Source of the DNA: QVMG01 sp032073245 | GTDB lineage: Bacteria > Bacteroidota > Bacteroidia > Bacteroidales > Tannerellaceae | Length of the DNA: 64,000 nucleotides | Assembly (NCBI GenBank): GCA_032073245.1 | Contig: DAMANX010000011.1 | Location: 90,327 to 154,326, forward strand | Direction: 5' to 3' | Part shown: positions 10,354-18,390 of the stretch, one piece after another | How positions within the stretch are numbered: the first letter of the stretch is position 1 | Layout: each line of letters starts with the position of its first letter | Translations under genes and position numbers: made by a program | Notes under the pieces: generated by a model | Databases searched by the model: none | Told to the model about the DNA's origin: nothing | Seen by the model: the letters and a program-made list of their open reading frames with translations, nothing else

Positions 10354-11329
10354 TGTTCAATATTATTTCTGCAGTTTCTATATTTCGACTATCCCCACTG
10401 CCCATAAGATCAGCGTATGTCAAAAGAGGAGAAACTGTATTTCCTTCTTCTGTGTCATAAAACAAACGGAGGATCTCTATTTTTCCATTATCGTCAGGGA
10501 TAAGCTTTAAAGGCTTACCCACAGATTGCCAAGTAGCATCTGTATAAATGGTAAAGTTTGCCGGAGTAAGATTTTGCGTCATTATACTGGCAGCACACTC
10601 GCCACCCCAGAATGTTTTTTCAGAGACAGAAGATAAATCCAGACTACTCCAATTTGAGTATTCAGACTTATTCATGAAATTCATCCTCTTTACAAATAAT
10701 TTTGGACGAAGCACATCATTATAAGCAATAACCCAACGTTTCAGCAAGTCTATTTTATTTTTAAGTACCTTCTTGTTTTTTGTTTTTAAGAGAAATTTTG
10801 ACTCAACAAGTTCCTGAACAATAGTACTTACAGAACCTAAGGAAATTTGGGATAACTCGGAAAGCTCTCTAAATGACTTATTGATATTGTCCGGATTAAC
10901 AAGTAGACAGTATATCAGCTTTATTCCAGCTTCTTGAAAGGCACGAGGTTGGTTCGTTTTAGGGAGTCTTTCTATTTTCTTTCCTTCAACAATCAGTAAA
11001 ATGCTATTATGTTGTATGTTACAATTTCCTGCGGCATCAATATAATTAATACCTTCCTCGACAAAAGACTTAGCAATAGCAGAAGGAATATATTTTGTTA
11101 TGAGAAGTACCGGCAGATTTTCCTCTCTTGAGGCATCCTTCAACTGTTGAAGCACAATACTCTTGTTCCCTTGCGTAATTTCAGGCTTCACATCAATGAT
11201 AAAACGCTCTTCTTTTATCTGAGCAACACTATTGCTTTCTCTTTTACTATCAGAGTAGGTTATAGTAATTCCTGCATTTTCAAGCAATTTATCCTTTACT
11301 TCCTCTAAAAGGACATCTTTTGTTTTCAT
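10331..11329 (-). CDS. AbiEi-like HTH regulator/antitoxin, first gene of the defence operon (MAD1-like)
   Basis: A 332-residue protein with a restriction-like or AbiEi-type alpha/beta N-terminal part (about 30-130; FIIDVKPEI and LPVLLITKYI) and a winged-helix DNA-binding part about 150-205 (FRELSELSQISLGSVSTIVQ). The C-terminus (about 230-330) matches the helical part found in AbiEi family proteins (COG4861). It probably represses its own operon and neutralises the adjacent nucleotidyltransferase. Directly upstream lie a Bacteroidetes promoter and a 19-bp perfect palindrome (11353-11371), which is what an autoregulator would need. In MADS loci an HTH protein (MAD1) is also encoded first. Confidence 0.75.
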   Translation of the reverse strand: MKTKDVLLEEVKDKLLENAGITITYSDSKRESNSVAQIKEERFIIDVKPEITQGNKSIVLQQLKDASREENLPVLLITKYIPSAIAKSFVEEGINYIDAAGNCNIQHNSILLIVEGKKIERLPKTNQPRAFQEAGIKLIYCLLVNPDNINKSFRELSELSQISLGSVSTIVQELVESKFLLKTKNKKVLKNKIDLLKRWVIAYNDVLRPKLFVKRMNFMNKSEYSNWSSLDLSSVSEKTFWGGECAASIMTQNLTPANFTIYTDATWQSVGKPLKLIPDDNGKIEILRLFYDTEEGNTVSPLLTYADLMGSGDSRNIETAEIILNNELQYLK

Positions 11330-11352
11330 GGAGCTTGTTCATTTTAATTAGC

Positions 11353-11371
11353 TGTTCATTGACAATGAACA
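11353..11371. promoter_or_regulatory. 19-bp perfect palindromic operator
   Basis: TGTTCATTGACAATGAACA is a perfect palindrome (9-1-9). It sits right behind the -7 box, over the expected transcription start. Single half-sites of the same word lie at 11337-11343 (GTTCATT) and 11381-11387 (AATGAAC, touching the -7 box). The probable ligand is the HTH protein encoded from 11329. Confidence 0.7.
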
Positions 11372-11373
11372 TG

Positions 11374-11403
11374 CAAATATAATGAACATTCTTGAATTGG
11401 CAA
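11374..11403 (-). promoter_or_regulatory. Bacteroidetes promoter of the defence operon
   Basis: On the minus strand a -33 TTG (11403-11401) is followed after 19 bases by TATATTTG (11381-11374), matching the TAnnTTTG -7 consensus. The first gene begins at 11329, about 45 bases downstream. Confidence 0.7.
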
Positions 11404-11404
11404 G

Positions 11405-11645
11405 AAAAAGGTTCAGTTTTTGAAGCAAATGAGATCCAGAGCCAACACCCCCTGCATATTTTTTCCCCTTTTACATTTTGTAAACACCTCTTCTATGGAA
11501 AGAATAAATGAGACAACACTTTTGCGGGAAATACTACCCGAAGCATCGCGGAGGTGTGGAGATTTCTTGCAAAACCGCTTGCGGCTTGGTGTTGACGTTT
11601 TATTCTTGGAATATACCTTTGTTTGCCAAATGAAAAAGGATTTCA
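11405..11645. other. Gap between mobilization genes and defence cargo
   Basis: About 240 bases lie between the mobilization gene and the defence promoter. I see no credible gene. Short hairpins such as CCGCTTGCGG near 11577 are present but unexplained. This is the junction where the cargo joins the mobilization backbone. Confidence 0.4.
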
Positions 11646-12611
11646 TTAGCCTATACTTCTACCCTTCTTCTTTTTCTTGGCTTTTTTCAGTGGCTGTTCT
11701 TCTTCCGGATTAGGACTACTGACATCTGCAGCGGTGGGGAGTATGGAAAATAAAGAAGAGATAATATTTTCTCCGCTAATGCTATCGCTTAATTGATTAA
11801 TCGATTTAGCAGCTGGCTGGCTGTTTGACTGGCCATGCGTTTGAACGTTTGGCTGTATATCTGTACCAACGTTGGTACGCTTTTGATTATTCTCTATCTC
11901 AGTCACTAAAGGTTTTTGAGGCTGCTTCAATTCTTGCTCCTGCATTTGCAATTTGTCTTTTATGCCACCATTTTTCATCGTGTTGCAATACAAAAACGTT
12001 TCTTGCAAATCACGTTGATAACCGAATAACTTATCAAAACCTACTTCTGCTTGCTGAAATAAGTTAGTCCTGTCGAAACCGCCTTTGATTGCTCCCTTCT
12101 TGGTGCTCTTATGGTTGGTCAGAGGTGACAACTTCTTTTTGTTCGACTGATCTTTCCGACTGACAATCAAATGGCAGTGCATATTCAACTCATTATTTGA
12201 CCTATCACGGTCGAAGTGGATTTTACCATAGAACTTTATATCTTCAGCGGATAATCCTTTGTTGAAATTCTTTGCGTATTCGGGAATGAAGACTTCCCGA
12301 ATGTATCGTCTCATAGCTTCTGCCTGCTCTTGTTCGGTGTTGCCCATTGTTTTAAGTTCTTTTTCTGACGGGCTGACGTGTATTGCATAGAATTTGGCAT
12401 CGGTTTTCAGGAGCTGCCCGATATTCGTATCAATATCCTCAATAACTTGAGCTTTATACAGATGCTCTTCCGTCAGATTGAAGAAGCCTTCGGTATAAAT
12501 GCCTTTCTCCATACGCTCCAAATCCTCATGTTCCAAATAATTTGCCAACTGTCGACACCCTCCGGCGTTGTTGTATGTTCCTTTGGACGGTGGCGGGAAG
12601 TCTATATTCAT
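11646..12611 (-). CDS. Mobilization protein / relaxase, BtgB-like (DUF5712 family)
   Basis: A 321-residue protein of the kind paired with BfmA/BtgA in small Bacteroides mobilizable elements. The N-terminal 200 residues hold the probable relaxase part: YNNAGGCRQLANYLEHED, a segment with FYAIHVSPSEKEL, and a histidine pair in NELNMHCHLIVSRKD (about 152-160) that fits the metal-binding HxH of Mob relaxases. The C-terminus is low-complexity and ends in a lysine-rich tail (KKAKKKKKGRS). It should nick at the element's oriT and carry the strand to a conjugation channel supplied in trans. It is 2 bases downstream of the BtgA-like gene. Confidence 0.8.
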   Translation of the reverse strand: MNIDFPPPSKGTYNNAGGCRQLANYLEHEDLERMEKGIYTEGFFNLTEEHLYKAQVIEDIDTNIGQLLKTDAKFYAIHVSPSEKELKTMGNTEQEQAEAMRRYIREVFIPEYAKNFNKGLSAEDIKFYGKIHFDRDRSNNELNMHCHLIVSRKDQSNKKKLSPLTNHKSTKKGAIKGGFDRTNLFQQAEVGFDKLFGYQRDLQETFLYCNTMKNGGIKDKLQMQEQELKQPQKPLVTEIENNQKRTNVGTDIQPNVQTHGQSNSQPAAKSINQLSDSISGENIISSLFSILPTAADVSSPNPEEEQPLKKAKKKKKGRSIG

Positions 12612-12613
12612 GG

Positions 12614-13201
12614 TTATTGGGGATTTGTTAGTTTGTGAATTTCGGCTTTCAGAGCCTCCTTTCGCTTACTATCCATTACGCCGCAAGTTGCAAGTTCTGC
12701 ATATAAAGCGATTAGTTCCAAAAGCCTTTTATTATCCTCTTTTTGTATCTGAGTTAAAGAGGCTATTTGCTTAGTTTGGGTATTGACAATATTTGCATGT
12801 TTCCCAAATGTATCACTTATTCGTTGCAGGATATCCGAATGCTTATCCCACATGAGAGCTATTTCCGATTTAATCAGCTCTTCCAATGCCTTGACTACTC
12901 CATCGAAACGAACGGCTATCGAATGGGTCGCCCGAATCATCGGATTTAGTTCTTTCTCTTCAAAGTGGCGGATAAAACGTATCAGGTCATCCTGTCGCTT
13001 GTTGATTTTTGCCAACTCCGTTTTTACAGATTCGGGAGGTTCGGACGGATTGATACAAGCCTTATCCATATACTCGAAAGCGAGCTTTACAATCTCTCCT
13101 TTTTTCAGATTGTATCGCTTGCAAAGTTTATCTATCTGGCGATTGGTGCTGTGGTCAATTCCAATCGTCGTTAATGCTGTTTTATTCTTATTTTGTGCCA
13201 T
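12614..13201 (-). CDS. BfmA/BtgA-family mobilization accessory protein
   Basis: A 195-residue protein with a short ribbon-helix-helix-like N-terminus (TTIGIDHSTNRQIDKLCKRY) typical of BfmA/BtgA proteins, followed by a long amphipathic helix (about 60-175) that looks like a coiled coil. These proteins bind oriT and help the relaxase assemble. It is the first gene of the mob pair. A strong hairpin 130-170 bases upstream (13333-13371) is the likely oriT. Confidence 0.8.
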   Translation of the reverse strand: MAQNKNKTALTTIGIDHSTNRQIDKLCKRYNLKKGEIVKLAFEYMDKACINPSEPPESVKTELAKINKRQDDLIRFIRHFEEKELNPMIRATHSIAVRFDGVVKALEELIKSEIALMWDKHSDILQRISDTFGKHANIVNTQTKQIASLTQIQKEDNKRLLELIALYAELATCGVMDSKRKEALKAEIHKLTNPQ

Positions 13202-13271
13202 ATTATAACTTTTTTATAAGAATTCATTTTGTTAATCACTTAAACATTAGGATATTAACGATTTTATTTAT

Positions 13272-13292
13272 ACGAGTCTTTATAAAACTCGT
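13272..13292. repeat. Small hairpin upstream of mob genes
   Basis: ACGAGT (13272-13277) pairs with ACTCGT (13287-13292), followed by a run of T on the plus strand. It may be a terminator or part of the transfer-origin region. Confidence 0.4.
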
Positions 13293-13332
13293 TTTTAATA
13301 TCTTGCTGATTAGCAGCAAGTAACCCCGTAGG

Positions 13333-13371
13333 GCAAGAGGATAGAACAGGACTTGTCCAGTTCCCTCTTGC
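13333..13371. other. Putative origin of transfer (oriT) hairpin
   Basis: A nested perfect hairpin: GCAAGAGG (13333-13340) pairs with CCTCTTGC (13364-13371), GAAC with GTTC, and GGAC with GTCC around a TT loop, with only a 3-base bulge and one A-A mismatch. It sits in the 209-base gap just upstream of the BtgA/BtgB-type genes, where such elements keep oriT. The nic site cannot be placed by eye. Confidence 0.55.
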
Positions 13372-13410
13372 TATATTGCTCGCGAACAGAGAGCCCATTG
13401 AAATGAAAGC

Positions 13411-14136
13411 TTAAACTCGACGGCTTTCACCATTCAAAGTGATAAAATTAAACATCACTTTGAGGCGGTCGCCAATCATTCCGCCATAGAACTCATCGGA
13501 CGAAAGTGTAGCAAAAGTAAAGTTCGTGGTGCCATGTGTTACGACTCCAACGTCACTTCTCAAGCTCAACAATTCGGATATGGGTCGACTGACGTTTCCA
13601 TAATCTTGAACTGTTTTGGATTCACGCCCAAACTCATCAATAATTAATGGTCGCCTGGCAAATACACTTGCCGACTGTTTTACAATTTGCTCCTGCAATT
13701 CCACAGACTTGATGAACATAAACAAAGGCTGATTCAGAAAAAACCTTCTCGAAATATGATTGTGGAGCAATGAGTATGTTTCCAGCAGGATCGTTTTACC
13801 GCAACCATATTTGCCTTGTAGCATGATGCCCTTATTCAAATCACCGGAGAAAGCAGAATTGTTGGTTATGTAGCAATAGAGCTGTTCTATCATTGGTTCG
13901 TTGTTTTTGTCAATGATAAAGTCCTTAGCCTGATTGCGGTTGTGCAAACAAATTGTACCAAACTCACAAAACAAACTCCGAAAGTCAGCATAAGCCAATG
14001 GAAGAGGTAAATGTAGCTTCCGAATCTTTTCTTTTTCATGGGCGACCATCTCTTGAGCATCTTTCTGCAATGCCTGATAGAACTGCTGATTAGTCGAAAT
14101 CACTTCCCGTAAAGACTGAGCCTTTCTTTTTTCCAT
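13411..14136 (-). CDS. DnaC/IstB-like P-loop ATPase
   Basis: A 241-residue cytoplasmic AAA+ protein. Walker A is GKYGCGKT (about residue 110), Walker B is PLIIDEFGRE (about residue 165), and THGTTNF (about 203) fits sensor I. The family includes DnaC helicase loaders; in Bacteroides mobilizable elements one is usually found beside a replication initiator, as here. Its start lies 46 bases inside the upstream initiator-like gene (overlapping frames), which suggests coupled translation. It likely loads helicase during replication of the excised circle. Confidence 0.7.
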   Translation of the reverse strand: MEKRKAQSLREVISTNQQFYQALQKDAQEMVAHEKEKIRKLHLPLPLAYADFRSLFCEFGTICLHNRNQAKDFIIDKNNEPMIEQLYCYITNNSAFSGDLNKGIMLQGKYGCGKTILLETYSLLHNHISRRFFLNQPLFMFIKSVELQEQIVKQSASVFARRPLIIDEFGRESKTVQDYGNVSRPISELLSLRSDVGVVTHGTTNFTFATLSSDEFYGGMIGDRLKVMFNFITLNGESRRV

Positions 14137-14482
14137 AAGAATTTGTATTAGAATTTTTGTCTTTAGTCTTTATATTGTAGGGCGGGGACTTAAGGTCGGA
14201 CTTAGGTGTTAAAATCTGATACTTAGTTTTGACCCTATGTCCGCCCCCTGAAACATAATCCAACAAACCGGCTACCTTTAGTCGGTCGCGTGAAGATTTC
14301 AGGACATCCAAAGATATATTTGCATTGGCCGCCAATCGTTTGTTGGAACACTCTATCCATTCCGCCCAATAGGAGCGGTTAGCCAAATGAACCAAAAAGA
14401 AATACAATCGAGTATCGTTGCCGCTGAAGTTCTCCTGTTCGTCCACTCGCCAGAAATTGGCTAATAAATCGAACAGGTTCAT
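14090..14482 (-). CDS. Replication-initiator-like winged-helix protein
   Basis: A 130-residue protein with one winged-helix domain (about 20-95: LYFFLVHLANR, then LAANANISLDVLKSSRDRLK, then a wing) and a disordered Lys/Asn-rich tail. This resembles the DnaD/RepA-type initiator heads found with DnaC-like ATPases in phages and mobilizable elements. It overlaps the ATPase gene by 47 bases and the excisionase-like gene by 4. A role in replication of the element is inferred from the neighbours. Confidence 0.55.
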   Translation of the reverse strand: MNLFDLLANFWRVDEQENFSGNDTRLYFFLVHLANRSYWAEWIECSNKRLAANANISLDVLKSSRDRLKVAGLLDYVSGGGHRVKTKYQILTPKSDLKSPPYNIKTKDKNSNTNSYGKKKGSVFTGSDFD

Positions 14483-14829
14483 CTTTGTCTGTTTTTACGC
14501 TTATTGTATTCCGCCTCAGCTTCGGATTCTATCTCCTGCAGAGTTTTCTTTTTGCCTTTGGAAATCCATTCCAACAGTTCGTCCTCAAAGAAATAAAGTT
14601 TCTTGCCGTTCTTATAACAGGGAATCAACCGCTTGCGTACAAGGGCATATACGGTAGGTTTCGCTTTGCCGATAATCCGGCAAGCTTCTTCAATATCAAT
14701 CGGGATTCGTTTCTGAGGGACAATAGGAACTTGCCCCTTTTCTACTAATGATTTGATCTCAGCCAGCTCGCTGACCAAGTGCGCTACTGCCTTAGGCAGA
14801 TTTTCAAAAGAAATTTCATTTACTTCCAT
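14479..14829 (-). CDS. Excisionase-like helix-turn-helix protein
   Basis: A 116-residue protein with a MerR/excisionase-type HTH at about 45-95 (DIEEACRIIGKAKPTVYALVRKRL followed by KLYFFEDELLEWI), the HTH_17 pattern, and charged helices at both ends. Such proteins act as directionality factors or as repressors of the replication/mobilization genes. It overlaps the next gene by 4 bases and heads the rep-mob block. Upstream (14868-14903) GTGTTTTT and AAAAACAC form an inverted repeat that could be its operator or part of a replication origin. Confidence 0.65.
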   Translation of the reverse strand: MEVNEISFENLPKAVAHLVSELAEIKSLVEKGQVPIVPQKRIPIDIEEACRIIGKAKPTVYALVRKRLIPCYKNGKKLYFFEDELLEWISKGKKKTLQEIESEAEAEYNKRKNRQR

Positions 14830-14867
14830 AACAATCGTTTTTAATGGTTATGGTGCAAATAGAAAAA

Positions 14868-14903
14868 GTGTTTTTGCTGTGTTTCCCGACACAAGAAAAA
14901 CAC
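14868..14903. repeat. Inverted repeat upstream of the rep block
   Basis: GTGTTTTT (14868-14875) and AAAAACAC (14896-14903), with an inner GTGT/ACAC pair, form a stem in the leader of the excisionase-like gene. A further AAAACAC lies at 14908-14914, giving iteron-like spacing. Function unknown. Confidence 0.4.
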
Positions 14904-15024
14904 GGTGAAAACACTCAGGATGTTGATGATTTGTGGTTAAACTATCTTATCCACACACCTATATTGATGGAAGCTTCTCTGGAAATTAAGTGTTATATTT
15001 GCAAGCAAGCAGGTGTTTATTAAC

Positions 15025-15753
15025 TTATGATATATTGTTCTTCATTATTGTTTTCAATTCTTCAATCGTGTAAGCCGGCTTCCTTTTATGTATCATAGCA
15101 TGACAGTTTGGGCAAATTGGAATTAAATCTGTTTTATAGTTTATTTCATATTCTTTCTTAATTTCAGAAATTTCCAACAAATGGTGAACGTGAATAAACC
15201 CTGAACCTACTTCTCCATAGATTTGCTGAAAATCAAAATTGCAAACGGCACATTTACAACCATGATATTCTATGCATTTTTTTCTCGCATAACTATTCCG
15301 TTCGTAAATATTCATCCTTACGGTCTTGACGGCTCCTTCTGTTAATTTTTTCTCGCTCTCATCTTCTCCAAAATAGTCATCGAGTGCTTTTTCGTATTTC
15401 TCTAAATACTCATTTAGGATTTCTTTTCGTTTCTTTACGCTATTTCCCGAAACTCCTTCATAATAATCTATATGTAAAGACAAAGACTGCAAAGCTTTTT
15501 GTAGGACTTGTTCTCCTTTAGTTCTCAAAATATTCTCTAAATAATACTTGGTAGAAAGTATATTCATTGTTCTAGTGAAAACTTTTCCACCAATCAAATT
15601 TGAATAGTTGTAAATGTAATCAACTGCAGAGTTCTTATTTATATTTTCTTTTTCCAAAATTTCTACGGCCTCTTTTAGAGATACTTCATTGTTGTAAAAC
15701 CTTTCTGACATTTTAAACAATAATTCAATTTCTCTGCTTTCTATTCGTTTCAT
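15025..15753 (-). CDS. HNH endonuclease (McrA-like restriction family)
   Basis: A 242-residue protein. The C-terminal third is an HNH nuclease: KCAVCNFDF (first Cys pair), HVHHL (catalytic His), DLIPICPNCHAMIH (second Cys pair and final His). The N-terminal 140 residues are helical and may recognise the DNA. This layout is common in stand-alone modified-DNA restriction enzymes and in cargo of mobile elements. It stands alone between the rep block and the integrase-membrane pair, with its own leader. It may be a second defence gene; the target is unknown. Confidence 0.8.
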   Translation of the reverse strand: MKRIESREIELLFKMSERFYNNEVSLKEAVEILEKENINKNSAVDYIYNYSNLIGGKVFTRTMNILSTKYYLENILRTKGEQVLQKALQSLSLHIDYYEGVSGNSVKKRKEILNEYLEKYEKALDDYFGEDESEKKLTEGAVKTVRMNIYERNSYARKKCIEYHGCKCAVCNFDFQQIYGEVGSGFIHVHHLLEISEIKKEYEINYKTDLIPICPNCHAMIHKRKPAYTIEELKTIMKNNIS

Positions 15754-15801
15754 GATTTAATTTTTTATATTGCATCTAACTAATAAATATACTGAGTTAT
15801 A

Positions 15802-16563
15802 TTAAAAAAGCCTTTCCTCTATCTTAATAAATCCCTTTAACTCATCATCCTTTAAGTGCCGCTTGATACTCTTAACTTCTGTATCCCGGAAAATATCAGG
15901 AAATACAGTTTTCAAAAAGCAGGCTATGTCTTCCTGTTCTCTTGGCTTGAAGAAATTCCAGATATTCCAACCGAAATGGCGGAGATCTATAGCTGTTAGT
16001 TCTTTGACTTTGACAGGTTGTAATCCATCTGTATTTAGTTTGTCGACATATATCTGCACGTTTCGACAGAGCATATCAAGGTCTTTATCTATAAGATAGA
16101 GCACAAAAGACTTCCGAGTATAATTCAGTGCTATATTCAGTTTTTCTTCTTGTTCTTTAATCCTGTTTTGTAGTTGTTCGTTTCTAATATCTTCTAAAGA
16201 AAGTTGTTCTGGTGTGTCAGGCAGTTCGTCGGTATCTTCCTGTTCCTCTTCTGCAACTTCAACCTCTTCTATAGCAGTAGCCTCTTTTATAATCGAAACT
16301 TGCCTTTGCTCTATCTTATGCCGAAAATATGGAATCTTCGATAAACAGTTCCCGATCCACGGCAACATCAGATTTTGCAATACCACATGAATGCTCAAAT
16401 ACACTATCGCCATAATAACCAAAACGATTATAAAAACCATGAAAGCAGTAAAGCCATCAAACCCCATTAGGACTGCGGACATACGGGCCAGTGTAGCAAT
16501 AACTAAAGCTACGCAGGCAATAATCACATATAATATAATGTATTCCAGAATGTTGTTTTTCAT
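15802..16563 (-). CDS. Two-helix membrane protein, mobile-element accessory
   Basis: A 253-residue protein with two hydrophobic segments near the N-terminus (about 7-30 and 38-63), then an acidic Glu-rich linker (about 95-125) and a cytoplasmic helical domain of about 130 residues (RHFGWNIWNFFKPREQEDIACFL). I do not recognise the family. It is translationally coupled to the integrase by a 4-base overlap, a pairing seen in Bacteroides integrative elements. The role is unknown. Confidence 0.6.
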   Translation of the reverse strand: MKNNILEYIILYVIIACVALVIATLARMSAVLMGFDGFTAFMVFIIVLVIMAIVYLSIHVVLQNLMLPWIGNCLSKIPYFRHKIEQRQVSIIKEATAIEEVEVAEEEQEDTDELPDTPEQLSLEDIRNEQLQNRIKEQEEKLNIALNYTRKSFVLYLIDKDLDMLCRNVQIYVDKLNTDGLQPVKVKELTAIDLRHFGWNIWNFFKPREQEDIACFLKTVFPDIFRDTEVKSIKRHLKDDELKGFIKIEERLF

Positions 16564-17819
16564 GACTCCGTATCTTTAGGGGTGTTCAACTGAATCGCTT
16601 GTGCAGCTTTGCTTTTCTTCTCGTCCACGACTTTTGCATAAATCTGTGTAGTTTTCACATTGGTATGACCGAGCATCTTACTAACAGTGTAAATATCTGT
16701 ACCATTAGATAATTGAAGGGTCGCATACGTGTGCCGAAAGCAATGAAATGTAATTCGCTTTGTAATTCCGGCTGCTTCTATCCAACGTTTCAGTGGTTTA
16801 GAAATCCATGCAGGATCAGGCAAATCTTCGAAAACGAGTTGTTCTGATTCGCGAGGTTCTCCACATAGATCAAGTGCTTGTTGGGAAATGGGCATATATT
16901 CAACGCCTTTTGTTTTCTGCTGCGTGAAATGCAGTTGGGCTTGATTGCCATTCATGCTGATTTCTTTCCATCGCAATTTCTGAATATCGCAATGGCGTAA
17001 GCCAGTAAGAGTTGAAAACAATGCTGCGCGTTTAAGAACATCGCGTTCACATGGTGTACCTGCGAGGATGTTAAGTTCTTCAACGGTCAAATATTCACGT
17101 CTTGATTCCTGTTCCGGTATGCCTTTGATTTTTGCCGATAAATCAGTTGTCAGATATCCATCTATGAAAGCTTGTTTCAGTGCCGCTTTGAAAATGGAGA
17201 AGTAGGTTGCGGCGGTATTGCGAGAAATTGTTCCTCCTTTATTGCCTCCACAAGGAGCAGACAAAAGATATAGCTTGAAATCTTCGGCAAAACGATTATC
17301 TATTTTGGAAAAAGGCAATGTATCTCCGGCGAAGAGCTTTATTAATTCGTATGCTCGTTTCCAGTTTACACGAATGGAATCTGAACTTTGTGCATGGCGT
17401 TTCTTTGCAGTAGCATTAAAATATTCTACGAAATTCTGTTGCGAACGCTCCTTTTGTTCCACTTGTGCGCTTTCCGTATCACTATATAAATTGGCATTAT
17501 CATATTCTCGTTGGCGAAGCTTACGGATTCCATCAGAATATAACATGGTTTCTTGGTCTTTCTCGCTTCGGCAAACGATTATTCCATTATCATCACGCTT
17601 GGGTTTATAAGTTTTTGTTCCATCCGCATCAGTACGAGCAGTACGTTTCTTATCCCACTCAACGGTGGTTATGCAGCGATTCAGATACTCACGAACACGC
17701 TGTGGAGTTCGCTTGCCGGGAATATAAACCGGATAACTTTCAATATAAACATACCACTCTTTGCGGTCTTCCGCCTTGCGAAGCCGAACGGTTACTTTTG
17801 TGTTGGAGAGTTGTTTCAT
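16560..17819 (-). CDS. Tyrosine recombinase / integrase of the element
   Basis: A 419-residue site-specific recombinase. Catalytic residues seen: Arg in TGLRHCD (about 270), Lys in the QQKTKG beta-hairpin, HxxR in HCFRHTYAT (about 360), and His...Tyr in LGHTNVKTTQIYAKV (about 385-398). An arm-binding N-terminal domain and a SAM-like core-binding domain (about 130-225) precede them. It integrates and excises the element. The closely packed HTH gene and the cluster of short direct repeats at 18391-18467 suggest the attachment site lies at that end, next to dnaK. Confidence 0.92.
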   Translation of the reverse strand: MKQLSNTKVTVRLRKAEDRKEWYVYIESYPVYIPGKRTPQRVREYLNRCITTVEWDKKRTARTDADGTKTYKPKRDDNGIIVCRSEKDQETMLYSDGIRKLRQREYDNANLYSDTESAQVEQKERSQQNFVEYFNATAKKRHAQSSDSIRVNWKRAYELIKLFAGDTLPFSKIDNRFAEDFKLYLLSAPCGGNKGGTISRNTAATYFSIFKAALKQAFIDGYLTTDLSAKIKGIPEQESRREYLTVEELNILAGTPCERDVLKRAALFSTLTGLRHCDIQKLRWKEISMNGNQAQLHFTQQKTKGVEYMPISQQALDLCGEPRESEQLVFEDLPDPAWISKPLKRWIEAAGITKRITFHCFRHTYATLQLSNGTDIYTVSKMLGHTNVKTTQIYAKVVDEKKSKAAQAIQLNTPKDTES

Positions 17820-17830
17820 GTGATATATTG

Positions 17831-18388
17831 TTATTGATTATACAAATTATCTATTTCGGTTTTTGGAGCGTAAACATAGTTGCCAATCTGTCGAGTTGGA
17901 ATAGAATATTTACGGATATGCTTATATACCGTGCTATCTGAGATGCCAAACTTTTTGGAAATTTCGCCGATTGTATAACAATCTTGTGGCTCAAGGCTAT
18001 AAAGCTTTGTTGTCGGCTTCTTCTTTTTAAGGGGTGTCTGGCGAATAGGAAACATTTCCTCTATCGCTGCTCGGTCTATCCGAACAAGGCGAGCTCCTAA
18101 GTTAATAGCAGGAATTCGCTTTTGTCGAATAAGGCGATAGAGCGTACTTTTGGCAACACCAAAAAGTGCAATTGCTTCAGGAACGGAAATATAGAGACGG
18201 TCATCTGGTATTTTCGCTACGACCGCTTGCTTTTCTTCTTCTTTTCGCTTTTGCCGTTTCTTTTCACGATATGCCGCATTGCCGCACGTTTTAGAGCAAT
18301 AAACAGAATCAACCGTCTTCGGAACGAAAGGCTGTCCACACACTGCACATTGTTTCTGAATCTTATTCATCGGTATCTTTATCGCCAT
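17831..18388 (-). CDS. Zinc-finger protein with two excisionase-type HTH domains
   Basis: A 185-residue protein: an N-terminal zinc ribbon (CAVCGQPF...YCSKTCG, about 13-34), a basic linker, one HTH_17 domain about 65-110 (ISVPEAIALFGVAKSTLYRL) and a second about 138-183 (YTIGEISKKFGISDSTVYKH). Duplicated excisionase-like heads suit binding to closely spaced direct repeats, and exactly such repeats lie just upstream of its start (18391-18467). It ends 11 bases before the integrase gene. Likely a directionality factor or a regulator of the integrase; inferred. Confidence 0.7.
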   Translation of the reverse strand: MAIKIPMNKIQKQCAVCGQPFVPKTVDSVYCSKTCGNAAYREKKRQKRKEEEKQAVVAKIPDDRLYISVPEAIALFGVAKSTLYRLIRQKRIPAINLGARLVRIDRAAIEEMFPIRQTPLKKKKPTTKLYSLEPQDCYTIGEISKKFGISDSTVYKHIRKYSIPTRQIGNYVYAPKTEIDNLYNQ

Positions 18389-18390
18389 TT

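Noticed and set aside
12783..13208. A 141-residue plus-strand frame opposite the BtgA-like gene
   Set aside because: Antisense shadow of a recognised mobilization gene.
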